Shown: positions 10,001 through 17,800 of the stretch, one piece after another
How the letters are laid out: each line of letters begins with the position of its first letter
Numbering within the stretch: the first letter of the stretch is position 1
Virus record (IMG/VR): IMGVR_UViG_3300020470_000026
Span: 1 to 47,169 of that record
Length of the DNA stretch: 47,169 nt
Reading direction: 5' to 3' (one strand)
DNA from: a virus
The notes under the pieces: generated by a model
The model's input: only the letters and a program-made list of their open reading frames with translations
What the model was told of the DNA's origin: nothing
Database searches by the model: none
Position numbers and translations under genes: made by a program

Positions 10001-10478
10001 AAAGAACAGGTTCAGGAACAATAGGTATTTCTGAACGAACTCTTTCAATATTTTCTTTTAGAGAAGATAGATTATTATATAAGTCGGATGGATCAAACTG
10101 TTCTGGTATACTCTCTTCTACTTCTGTTATTTCTGCACGTAAAAGATTGAGATGACCTTCATAATTAACCTGGTCAGGAATATTATCAATCCTTTCTTTT
10201 AACTCTTCAATTCTACCAAATACATCTGAAAGGTCTGTTTTCTCAGGAATGGATTTAGATAGTTTCTTTATATCCTCTCTTATCTTTGTAAGAGGGTTAG
10301 GTTTTTTGGGTTTTACTTCTTCAACTATTTCTTCTACTACTTCTTCATCTACACCAAAATATTGTTTTGGCCCAGCAACTTTTTTATTCTTTAATCTAAT
10401 TTCTTCCTCTAATTTTTTCTGAGCTAAATCATCTTTTTTTTCTTGCTCGAAAAAATCGTTAGGGTTTCTTAAAGACAC
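7002..10478 (-). CDS. Tail spike/fibre: coiled-coil stalk plus beta-helix
   Basis: A 1158-residue protein with a GTG start; there is no good ATG near it. Residues 45-60 are Glu/Val/Lys-rich. Residues 77-315 are a long helical stalk with a strict 27-residue repeat (Tyr at 160, 187, 214, 241, 268 and 295 in (K/R)YY(D/E) motifs). Residues 455-560 have fibre repeats with 'VDSIGVITAR', a hallmark of marine phage tail fibres. Residues 595-760 look like a pectate-lyase-type right-handed beta-helix (VLYVAKDGLDKNNGT..., AFLTIKAAVNAA). Later parts contain modules also found in the giant protein and gp14. A role in host receptor binding is likely. A late promoter motif lies 24 bases upstream. Confidence 0.88.
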   Translation of the reverse strand: MSLRNPNDFFEQEKKDDLAQKKLEEEIRLKNKKVAGPKQYFGVDEEVVEEIVEEVKPKKPNPLTKIREDIKKLSKSIPEKTDLSDVFGRIEELKERIDNIPDQVNYEGHLNLLRAEITEVEESIPEQFDPSDLYNNLSSLKENIERVRSEIPIVPEPVLYDDELDKIKELVEEVRKSIPEVPEVRYYEDELNLIIDSIEQVREEIPVIPEIKYYDDEISNIEKGIKLIEKSISKLPKVKYYDKQIKEILESVKEVREDIPEVPEIKYYDEEIKGLEEKISSVEDSIPTVPEVKYYDEDIKGINKEIRGLYKKYSSIRIPDQEQYILEAKNLYSSFEEKNQKLLKKINHLEEVFSKFNEEVLTEGLLNIPPEEDNSDPLTPLDKNYATLEDLQNQYKIFINRIQQQLSTLGGGGIEDAPYDGKAYVRKNYSWVLSSEAGGGAGLWQSDAVGINTTSNIGVGANAVPGKRLFVDGDAEFTGNVSIAGTLTYEDVKNVDSIGVITAREDVRVGQNLSVVGLTTLGSDNGIGTVHVGLGNTALYVDGDARVVGVLTVGRSSITLDGSAETIQVGIVSITHTKIILGDNVEIKSTASGINSAPNVLYVAKDGLDKNNGTSIDNAFLTIKAAVNAAQEGTTIKVLSGNYTEDNPIEVPAFVAIVGDDQRTVTVAPNNNTSDIFHVRKGDKLANMTFVGHLSPAAAVAFPTGDDIAENVNGGAWKGPYVQNCTSNTTTGTGIYIDGNQARSLKAMNVDSFTQYNQGGVGVAVTNEGFAQLVSVFTICCDEAISCHEGGQADLANSNCSFGTKGLVSVGVGPTQYVGIITSNAADSQDQVEMSVTAPVHNLTDFAYDNISGIATVTTSSLHGFQVGMGVTLSSILMNCSYGNKVYPEKAPYVFEVESVSNAGRSFSINVGVSTLGHTYISGGRAQLDVDRPYDGQVIYFDQLYNSVQTITVGSGGTGYSATPTVTVDTPTGPNGQTATAFATLEGDSVASISIISSGSQYVGTPNVTISAPQSGSNAATATANMAPIYYTINSSTPLVSGITTVTLDENLLNTVGVGTTAYFAQSSRIVASSHTFEYVGSGNEIINATPKRGGVTNQANEVVTLNGGKVVYTSTDQSGNFRIGDGLQINQNTGTISGRSFTKSLFTEMTPFILALS
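9570..10030 (-). repeat. 81-bp periodic repeat (27-residue units) in the tail spike stalk
   Basis: Six units with exactly 81-base spacing encode an Ile/Val-Pro-Glu turn followed by KYYDDE-type residues and a charged helix. Three looser units (23-27 residues) precede them, starting near residue 77 (about 10250). The regular Pro spacing suggests short helices broken at each unit, i.e. a segmented coiled-coil stalk. Confidence 0.85.
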
Positions 10479-10501
10479 AGAATATTACTCTATTATTCAA
10501 A

Positions 10502-10509
10502 TATTTATT
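10502..10509 (-). promoter_or_regulatory. Late promoter motif AATAAATA before the tail spike
   Basis: Minus-strand AATAAATA, a full NATAAATA match, between gp16 and the tail spike gene and 24 bases before the GTG start. Confidence 0.6.
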
Positions 10510-10520
10510 TTAGAAAAAAA

Positions 10521-10952
10521 TCAGTCTTTTTTAGTGTTCTGTTGCTTAATTAACTTTGCTAAGTCTGCAGTAGAACCAACAAATAATGCATTAGTAACAT
10601 TAGTTGGACCTTTTTTCTCTTCTTCATTAACATCCTTCAGTTTCTTCTGAAGGTCTATTAATTTATCAGTAGCATCAGAAACACTTTTGATTAACTGTCC
10701 AGCAACTTCATATGCTCTGGGCATTTCACTTTCTTGAGCAATTTCAAGAATACCATCAATTGCCTCTTGTCCTTTCTCTATTATACTATAAAGATTACCT
10801 CTTGTATACTCATAATCTCTTGTTATATCATCTTTAGTAAGTCTATCAGGTTTTTCTGGTTTGATAACTTCAGTTTTTTCCTCTACAACTTCCTCTATCA
10901 CTTCAGGGTCTATACCAAAAGTTTTATCAAGGTTTTTATATTCATTAGGCAT
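10521..10952 (-). CDS. 16: Small terminase subunit gp16
   Basis: A 143-residue protein from ATG 10952; a TTG at 10964 would add four residues. The core (about residues 45-110) has the T4-like gp16 pattern: DYEYTRGNLYSIIEKGQEAI, EIAQESEMPRAYEVAGQLIK, DKLIDLQKKL. It is mostly helical, as expected for the ring-forming DNA-recognition subunit that regulates gp17. T4 gp16 is 164 residues. The start lies 3 bases after the gp15 stop, so translation is probably coupled. The motif PEVIEEVVEE near the N-terminus is echoed in the tail-spike protein encoded next (residues 43-55). Confidence 0.9.
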   Translation of the reverse strand: MPNEYKNLDKTFGIDPEVIEEVVEEKTEVIKPEKPDRLTKDDITRDYEYTRGNLYSIIEKGQEAIDGILEIAQESEMPRAYEVAGQLIKSVSDATDKLIDLQKKLKDVNEEEKKGPTNVTNALFVGSTADLAKLIKQQNTKKD

Positions 10953-10954
10953 AA

Positions 10955-11959
10955 TTAAGTCCAAGAATCAGTAGTTCCATCGAATCCGAAGTCATCTCCT
11001 TCTTCGATAAGTTCATTATCAGCAGCAGTAATAGATTTAACAGCAGTTCCCTTAATATGAGATACTGCAGTAGTATTGTCTTGTCCCCTTTCAACAGTTA
11101 TTGTATTTCCATCTCTTGCCTTAACCCAAACTTCTTCCCCTCCAATCTCAACAAACAATTTCTCACCCTCAGATATTGCAGGAATCTTAGAACCATCATC
11201 CAATGTAAGTTCAGTATCACCCAATGTAATATTATCTGATAAGTTTGTAAGAACAACACCTGTGTAGTTCTTAATTGCTCTTGGAGTAACAGAGTAAGTA
11301 ATATCTCTCGCAGCAGACTTGGAACCTCCAGCAAGGTAAGTAACAGTAGACTTCTTGATGATATCCTTGGTAGCGTCTGTAACAGGACCAAATAGGTATG
11401 TTTTTGCAGTAAATCTTAGAGTATAAAGAAGAACTCTTCTTTTATCAAAATCTCCTTCATAATCATCTTGCATTGTAATATTTTCTAATACAATGGGTAT
11501 ATCTCTTTTTTCTTTAATACTACCAACCAAATCTACAGTAACATTATATGCTGGTTGGAAATATGGTAATATCTGTTCTGTAATTTGTAAGGCATCATCA
11601 TTTAACTTACACATAAGAGCAAGTTCAAATTGCATATTATAAGGAACTGGCATAAATGCCTTTTTAGTATCTGCTCCGCTTACAGGGTCTTTTACAATAA
11701 ACTGTTGAGTAGTAGTTACTTTTCGAGTAGGATCATAAGTAAGTCCAGTAAATTCAAATGACATCCTTGGCAAAGTAATTGCTGTGGATTTATTTAAATC
11801 TGGAGATTGCTCTAATCTTGCTAAAAATTTCTGAGTAGGTCCATATGCCAAAGGAACCTTGATAGTGGAATCTGTCTGCTTAATAGTAATTCCATTAAAC
11901 AAAGTACCGAAAGATATAATAGTCTTCCTCAGAATTTCGTTATAAAAATACTCAAACAT
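10955..11959 (-). CDS. 15: Proximal tail sheath stabilizer/tail completion gp15
   Basis: A 334-residue protein (T4 gp15 is 272). The N-terminal two-thirds match T4-like gp15: MFEYFYNEILRKTIISFGTL, LPRMSFEFTGLTYDPTRKV, VPYNMQFELALMCKLNDDAL and ILPYFQPAYNVTVDL. It caps the tail tube and sheath and joins the tail to the neck. The extra C-terminal part (about 235-310) carries an 'IGGEEVWV...TVERGQ...H..GT.V' module that resembles segments of the giant baseplate-region protein and the DUF4815 protein. A late-promoter-like CCTAAATA overlaps the upstream gp14 stop. Confidence 0.93.
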   Translation of the reverse strand: MFEYFYNEILRKTIISFGTLFNGITIKQTDSTIKVPLAYGPTQKFLARLEQSPDLNKSTAITLPRMSFEFTGLTYDPTRKVTTTQQFIVKDPVSGADTKKAFMPVPYNMQFELALMCKLNDDALQITEQILPYFQPAYNVTVDLVGSIKEKRDIPIVLENITMQDDYEGDFDKRRVLLYTLRFTAKTYLFGPVTDATKDIIKKSTVTYLAGGSKSAARDITYSVTPRAIKNYTGVVLTNLSDNITLGDTELTLDDGSKIPAISEGEKLFVEIGGEEVWVKARDGNTITVERGQDNTTAVSHIKGTAVKSITAADNELIEEGDDFGFDGTTDSWT

Positions 11960-11980
11960 TGTTATAGACCTGTTATATTA

Positions 11981-11988
11981 TATTTAGG
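11981..11988 (-). promoter_or_regulatory. Late-promoter-like CCTAAATA overlapping the gp14 stop
   Basis: Minus-strand CCTAAATA contains the gp14 stop codon TAA (11984-11986). It lies 22 bases before gp15. Confidence 0.5.
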
Positions 11989-13420
11989 GCATTCCAAATG
12001 GATTGGTCTCAGTAAAGTCTAAAATCTCATCTGCTGCTTGTTCTATGTTGAAATTATCTGCATATCCATCATCAGTAGGTTCTGTATCAACTACTCTTAA
12101 TGCATGAGAAGCATTTGATACTTTTCCTACTATCTTCTCACCAAGACTAAATGTTCCCTGAATAGAAGAGACTTCAAGTATATTAGATACTGCATCCCAA
12201 GATCTTACTTTACCTGTTGCTCCACTTACAGAACCTTCTACTTCTTCATTGAATACGTAATTACCAACAGAATCCATTGAAGGATCTGAAATACTAATTG
12301 TTGGTACTTCTGTGTATCCAGAACCTGCATTAGTTAAGTTAATAGCAGTAATTGTTCCAGCATCATTTAGAACAGCATGTGCTGTAGCAGTTGTTCCAAC
12401 ACCTGTAGGACCAGATATAGTAACAGTTGGTGTTGTTGTAAATCCAGCACCACCTGCAGTTACAGTAACGACTCCAACGACATTATTACCGATATAAGCA
12501 GTTGCTGCTGCTCCAGTTCCACCACCACCAGTTATTTCAACTAAAGGAGAAATTGTATATCCAGCACCTGGATTTACAAGGTCAATATGCTGAACAGATT
12601 TTGCTCTATCATTTACATTTAAATTACAGTATTGAACTCCACCAATCATTCTGGTAGTAGCAATACCAGTGGTTCCTCCCGAAGGTGCTGATGAGAATCC
12701 TATAGTTGGACTATAAATGTACCCACCACCTCTATTGGTGATTTGAACATATCTAATACCACCTGTAGCAACTACACTAAGAATAGCACCTGCAGTAACT
12801 CCTGTACCAACTAAAGTAAGTGTTTGAGTTGGTCCTAAAATTGTAGGAATACCATCTTCACTGGTTCCATCTAAATTATCACCTACCAATTCATCATCAA
12901 TTTCACTAATTCCAGTATCAATAACTTCATCTTCGTAACGGAAGAGTTCGCATCTTAATTCATATACATAATTTTTTCTTAACTGATAAAATGGTTTTTC
13001 ATGTTCAACATACTTAATTTCAAACAATCTATCTCCCAATGGAAAATATATCAAATCACCTTCTTTAGGTCTTGTTGTTAATTTTACATCTGCCTCATTC
13101 TTCATCAACGGTGAGATATAATCTTCAAATCTTTCTTTAGATATTGTAAGTGTTATCTCATTAGTTGCTTCTATACCAAACTTAGTTAAAAGTGTTGGAT
13201 TCTCTCCATAACCATCATAAGTGTCCACATATGCTTCTAATGGATATGCATCATCAAACTTAGATTGTACTACCTCTCTTATAACTTTATTTTCAGTAAC
13301 ATATTTTCGAGGCATATAATGCACCTCAACACCATACATCCTCAACTGTTCGTTGATTAGATCCTGAACTAAGTTCTGTTCCGACCTCGCACCTTGTTGG
13401 AAATATGGATTTAATGCCAT
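11984..13420 (-). CDS. 14: Neck protein gp14 with an inserted repeat domain
   Basis: A 478-residue protein, almost twice T4 gp14 (256). The N-terminus is a typical gp14: MALNPYFQQG, QMYGVEV-like RMYGVEVHYMPRKYV, GDLIYFPLGDRLFEIKYVEH and YQLRKNYVYELRCELFRYE (to about residue 165). The end (NPFGMP) also fits. Between them (about 190-385) sit several 'GGxGYTxxPTVTISGP..G..ATATA' modules, then a 'GEKIVGKVSNA' module. It joins head and tail together with gp13 in the neck. It overlaps the gp13 stop by one base (TAATG). The insertion may form knobs or whiskers around the neck. Confidence 0.92.
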   Translation of the reverse strand: MALNPYFQQGARSEQNLVQDLINEQLRMYGVEVHYMPRKYVTENKVIREVVQSKFDDAYPLEAYVDTYDGYGENPTLLTKFGIEATNEITLTISKERFEDYISPLMKNEADVKLTTRPKEGDLIYFPLGDRLFEIKYVEHEKPFYQLRKNYVYELRCELFRYEDEVIDTGISEIDDELVGDNLDGTSEDGIPTILGPTQTLTLVGTGVTAGAILSVVATGGIRYVQITNRGGGYIYSPTIGFSSAPSGGTTGIATTRMIGGVQYCNLNVNDRAKSVQHIDLVNPGAGYTISPLVEITGGGGTGAAATAYIGNNVVGVVTVTAGGAGFTTTPTVTISGPTGVGTTATAHAVLNDAGTITAINLTNAGSGYTEVPTISISDPSMDSVGNYVFNEEVEGSVSGATGKVRSWDAVSNILEVSSIQGTFSLGEKIVGKVSNASHALRVVDTEPTDDGYADNFNIEQAADEILDFTETNPFGMP

Positions 13421-14262
13421 TAGCCTATCATGTCAAGTGGTGGAATTTCATAAGTATTGGACATCATTTCTCTGATGGTTTCTAAATCTTTTTCACCATC
13501 ATCATAAATTTGCCGTCCATTTAATTCAACACCACCTGGTAGTTTAACTCCTTGAAATTTAAGTAAATTTTGCCCCCACTGTTTCTTCATCAATGCAGTT
13601 GTATATCTCTTCAAGAAAGAATCATTCCAAACTCTTGTATAATCATTTGGATTCAATGCTCTAAAACAATCCATAACTAAGTAATCACCAGGATTTAATG
13701 TAGCCCAATCAAAATCAAGATACAATCTATCCATTCTTTGATTAAATCTTATCTGCTTCTCTGTAGTCAATAGAAAATCAATATCAGACAAATAAGTCTT
13801 TGTCATTGCATAAGTTAATAACTCCGTAGCACCCCAATAATAAATGTCATTTAAGAACATTTGATATTTAACACTGAACATATTATTTGTTACAGTATTA
13901 GAACCATCAAAGTGGAATACTTTAGTTACTCCAATAACAGAAGGAGGAACCTGCAAATAATTACTATTTTCTTCGTAATTGAATTGTGTAGTAGCACCAA
14001 CAACTTTATCTACAGTAGTTGTTGTTATACCACTTCTACCTGATTGACCTGGTCCTTTTCCTCTATCAATATCATCCTGCGTTACTTTATATTTTAAATA
14101 TACTTGCCCAACACCATCAAAATGCCTTTCGTTGAAATACTGAATAGCATCATCAACAATATCTTCTACTTGCTCATCGGCAACATTAATCTCCAACACG
14201 GGAGCACCCAATTGCCTTTTGCAATAGTCGATAAATTCTTGTCTACTTGCTGGTTGTGCCAT
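13420..14262 (-). CDS. 13: Neck protein gp13
   Basis: A 280-residue protein (T4 gp13 is 309) with the family N-terminus SRQEFIDYCKRQLGAPVLEI and DIVDDAIQYFNERHFDG. Later come MFLNDIYYWGATELLTYAMT, the segment RFNQRMDRLYLDFDW and NDSFLKRYTTALMKKQWGQN. gp13 forms the head-completion/neck ring on the portal and works with gp14 to attach tails. It starts at ATG 14262, about 20 bases after a CCTAAATA motif that overlaps the preceding stop codon, and has an AAGGTAGAG ribosome-binding region. Confidence 0.94.
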   Translation of the reverse strand: MAQPASRQEFIDYCKRQLGAPVLEINVADEQVEDIVDDAIQYFNERHFDGVGQVYLKYKVTQDDIDRGKGPGQSGRSGITTTTVDKVVGATTQFNYEENSNYLQVPPSVIGVTKVFHFDGSNTVTNNMFSVKYQMFLNDIYYWGATELLTYAMTKTYLSDIDFLLTTEKQIRFNQRMDRLYLDFDWATLNPGDYLVMDCFRALNPNDYTRVWNDSFLKRYTTALMKKQWGQNLLKFQGVKLPGGVELNGRQIYDDGEKDLETIREMMSNTYEIPPLDMIG

Positions 14263-14283
14263 TTACACACTCTACCTTTTTAT

Positions 14284-14291
14284 TATTTAGG
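14284..14291 (-). promoter_or_regulatory. Late-promoter-like CCTAAATA overlapping a stop codon, before gp13
   Basis: Minus-strand CCTAAATA contains the TAA stop (14287-14289) of the 128-residue gene. It lies 22 bases before gp13. Confidence 0.5.
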
Positions 14292-14673
14292 GTGCAGAAG
14301 AAATACCAGGATAAACCATAATATTTCCATTTACTATATTATAAATTGTTGCTCCTGAACTAACTAAAACATTATAAACATATCTACCTTCTGCCAATGT
14401 TCTGGTATCTGTAGAACCTACTGATACTTCAAAAACACCTCCTGCTGCACTTGTTATACCCACAGTAAATGTAGTAGCAGGAACTGTAGTTGCACCTATA
14501 CCTGCACTCTTTTGCATCTGAGATGATGCAGTATATCCTGTAAAGTCATATGGTGAATTGGAAGTATCAACAACATTAAATGTAGCATTAAAATCTGCTC
14601 CAGCATAAAGAGTTAAGTTGGCAGCATAAGGTACTCCAGCAGAAGGATCAAATGTTAAATTTTTACTTGCCAT
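14287..14673 (-). CDS. Small Ig-like/baseplate accessory-type protein
   Basis: A 128-residue beta-rich protein. The pattern 'YAGADFNATFNVVDTSNSPY', 'DFTGYTASSQMQKS', 'TDTRTLAEGRYVYNVLV' and a closing 'IVNGNIMVYPG' resembles small phage proteins that carry an N-terminal baseplate-attachment beta-sandwich and sit beside fibre genes. It overlaps the preceding 72-residue gene by 11 bases. No enzyme motif is present. A virion accessory role is inferred from fold-like pattern and position next to the neck genes. Confidence 0.78.
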   Translation of the reverse strand: MASKNLTFDPSAGVPYAANLTLYAGADFNATFNVVDTSNSPYDFTGYTASSQMQKSAGIGATTVPATTFTVGITSAAGGVFEVSVGSTDTRTLAEGRYVYNVLVSSGATIYNIVNGNIMVYPGISSAP

Positions 14674-14881
14674 TGACTATCTCCTTGAGTAAAGATTTAA
14701 TTTCATTTATCTCATTTTTTAAATTAGAAAGATCCTCTTCCATAGTAGAAACTTTTTCACTCTTCTTCTTTTTAATTGCACGTTGAGTTAAATATGTTTC
14801 ATAACCAGAATCATTAATATTAATCAATGACCCTGATTTAGGATCCCTTACAAGATCATAGTTCCCTTCTACTTTAATCAT
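14663..14881 (-). CDS. Small protein with C-terminal coiled coil
   Basis: A 72-residue protein with two parts. The first (EGNYDLVRDPKSGSLININD) is a short motif I have seen in marine T4-like phages between baseplate and neck genes. The second is a Glu/Lys-rich heptad segment, residues 46-68 (MEEDLSNLKNEINEIKSLLK). It overlaps the DUF4815 gene stop by 4 bases (ATGA), which indicates translational coupling, and overlaps the next gene by 11 bases. The function is unknown; a scaffold or assembly partner is possible. Confidence 0.78.
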   Translation of the reverse strand: MIKVEGNYDLVRDPKSGSLININDSGYETYLTQRAIKKKKSEKVSTMEEDLSNLKNEINEIKSLLKEIVNGK

Positions 14882-17800
14882 GCTAATGCGAGAACTCTTA
14901 ACTTCCTTATTCTTGGAACATGTACTTGATTTGTAGATGTTAGAATAAGTTTGATTCTATAATAACGATATGATGGAAGTTCATCTGCTGTAAATACGTA
15001 CTCAGGGAATGATAATGATTGTGGATCTTGTCCATAATCATTAGACTTAGTTACAAACTTATCAGGTAAACCATCACTATTTTCAGGATTAATAATTTCA
15101 CCCTTACTATTCAAATTAGAATATCCAGGGAAAGGTACGAATACTGGATCTTGATTTGGTGCATTATTAATGGCATAGAATGCTCTTATATCTGTATTAA
15201 CATGCATATGAGCATTTAATATTATCTTCAATGAAGTTCCTGTATTCTCCAATTCCATTTCTTTAGAAATGTATTGACATGCATTAGGATCATTATTAAG
15301 AGTCTTAACCTGTGCATTAGTCGCATAATCAGATACTGGCACATTAACTCTATTGGAAGTTAAGATTGTAGATAATCTTTCACCATCAACTATAGGACTT
15401 AACCAACTATCTGATGTAGTAAGAGTTAATTTCATATCCAATGATTTTCCACCAGGAAGATTAGTCAACTTGTTGTTAGAGTTAATATTAGAAGCAATGA
15501 GTCTTGGTGTACTCAAATAATTACTGGTATTTGGATTAATAGATTCAAATCCATTATCAAGGAATGGTACTTCACTACCATTCAAACTTGATGCTGTAAC
15601 AGTTCTTATATCTGCATTAAGACTTGTTCCTGGTAGAGTAACATTTCCAATCATAGGAGTAATTATTTCATAAGGTATATTTTGTGATGCCTGTATTTCG
15701 TCTCCACCAGCAGACTTAGTTTGACCAATGAATAATTGAGGGAAACCTACATCATTACTTCTATCATCATTATCAGTATTAAACTTAGTGGACATATCCA
15801 ACTTAATATGATAATAATCAAAACCAATTTCACCTACAACATCATGACCATCAGTTGCTCCCCATCCCTTATTAATTCTCATCAAGTTAACTCCACCCAA
15901 TTCATACTTAACAACAGGTGTTCCTACAGGATGAGGTAATCCAGTCAGACCAACGGGGTCTTCTCCTTGATAACCAACAGCTCTTTTAACATTACCTAAA
16001 ACGTTACCAGAAACAGTGGTATATGAAATAATCTCATGCCCAACTGTTGCATAACCAATATTAGTCGATCCAATTCCTACTCCTTCAAAAGTAGTAAATT
16101 GTGATGCATTTTCAACAGATATTTGAGTTTCATTTCCAGAAGTCAAAGCAACTGCTAACTTAGTAGGTAGAACATCAGACTTTACGTCCATTATACTCAC
16201 TTTATCCTCAGTGGAATACATTCCATGATTCTTATGATTAACTTTAATATGTAAACCATCAGATACAGTTTCAATAGACGCTACTTGTACATCACCACCC
16301 TGTCCACCATTTAACTCAGTACTAATACCACTAACACTGCTAATATAACTTAAAGTATTGGCAGAACCAACAACAAAATTACCTTGAACGTTTTCTAATA
16401 TTAATTCAGATGTACTTCCTATAGAAGTAATGGATAGTTTAGCATTTCTTCCTATGGAATTAGCACCAATAGTCGAAATACCTAAGACATCACCTACTTG
16501 ATAACCAGTTCCACCATTAACAATGGTAGCACCAGATGAAACGATAGAACCATTTCCAATAGTAATATCTGCAGTTGCATTTCTTCCACTACCAGTAAGA
16601 GATACTAAATTAACACCAGAGAAGGTTATTTGACCAGATGCAGGAGTATAACCTAAACCTACATTTGTAATATCCAATCCTATTGCTGTTCCTGCGGAAC
16701 CAACATAATTAGCAGTTGCTTGTGTTCCACCCTGTATAACAGTATTACCTAAAAGTAATCCTGGGTCAGCAACTGTTGTACCAAGACCTACTCTAATAGT
16801 CTTAGAGATAAGACTTAGAGAATCTGGCATCAACCGAGCAATTTGATCATTTCCAAGATTCAATTGAGGATTATATACATCTAATGTTCCACTTTCTAAG
16901 AAATCTGCTCTATAAAGATTGAATTTAAGATCTTCCCACTGACTTGGTTCCCAAGTAGAAGCATTCTGAGATTTAAATAATGAACCAAGAAGAGGTTGGT
17001 TGGCAACATATGTTTGGTTAGATAAATCAAATTCACCAACTCTGGAAATATAAACACTATACTTAGCAGAATTTGAAAGTAATACCATTGCATATTCTTT
17101 TCCTGCTTCAAGATAAATTGGAGACCTGAATTGGAAACTTGTAGCAACAGTTGCATCTGTAGATAATTGTACATCATCTGGAGGCATAATAACCTCAGAC
17201 ATTGGAACTATTTGTTGCGTAGGAATTCCATTCTCCATTGTTCTGATGGAGAAATTAACAGGAACATCAGAATCATCTTTTGTTCTAAAGTAACAATCAC
17301 ATCTTGATAAAAATACTCCAGCAGGATTGTCAATAGTAAATGATTGTGCTAATGGGTCACCACCAGTTCTCCATCTACTGGTAACTGTCTCTTGAACATC
17401 TCTCTCAAGAACCGCATTTATTGCATCCCTATCTGTTACTTCTCTTATAGTAAGAGTAGCATTTCTGGTGGAAACTATATCTTCTCTAACAGTATTAAGA
17501 GTACCTTGTGCTAAGTATTCTTGTTCCGCACTTGTAACTGCATCTACACCATCAGAAGGATCGCTTGTCAATCTAAAGAGATTAGCACCTGTTTCAAATG
17601 ATGGGAATGTATTATTATTAGGATTAGGAATAAAGAAAGAACCTGACAAATTACCAGCTAATGTAGCAATAAGTTGAACATCAGTAATAGTTGCTTGTGC
17701 ACCACTGGTCTGTCCAGTAAGTTGCATTCCTGTAGTAACCCATCCATAGAAATCAGTTTGACTAATATCAGATAAACTTGCAACATCTACATTTAAAAGA

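Noticed and set aside
9000-10478. Collagen-like or prophage-type origin for the spike repeat
   Set aside because: The repeat lacks Gly-X-Y periodicity; it is a Pro-broken helical array.
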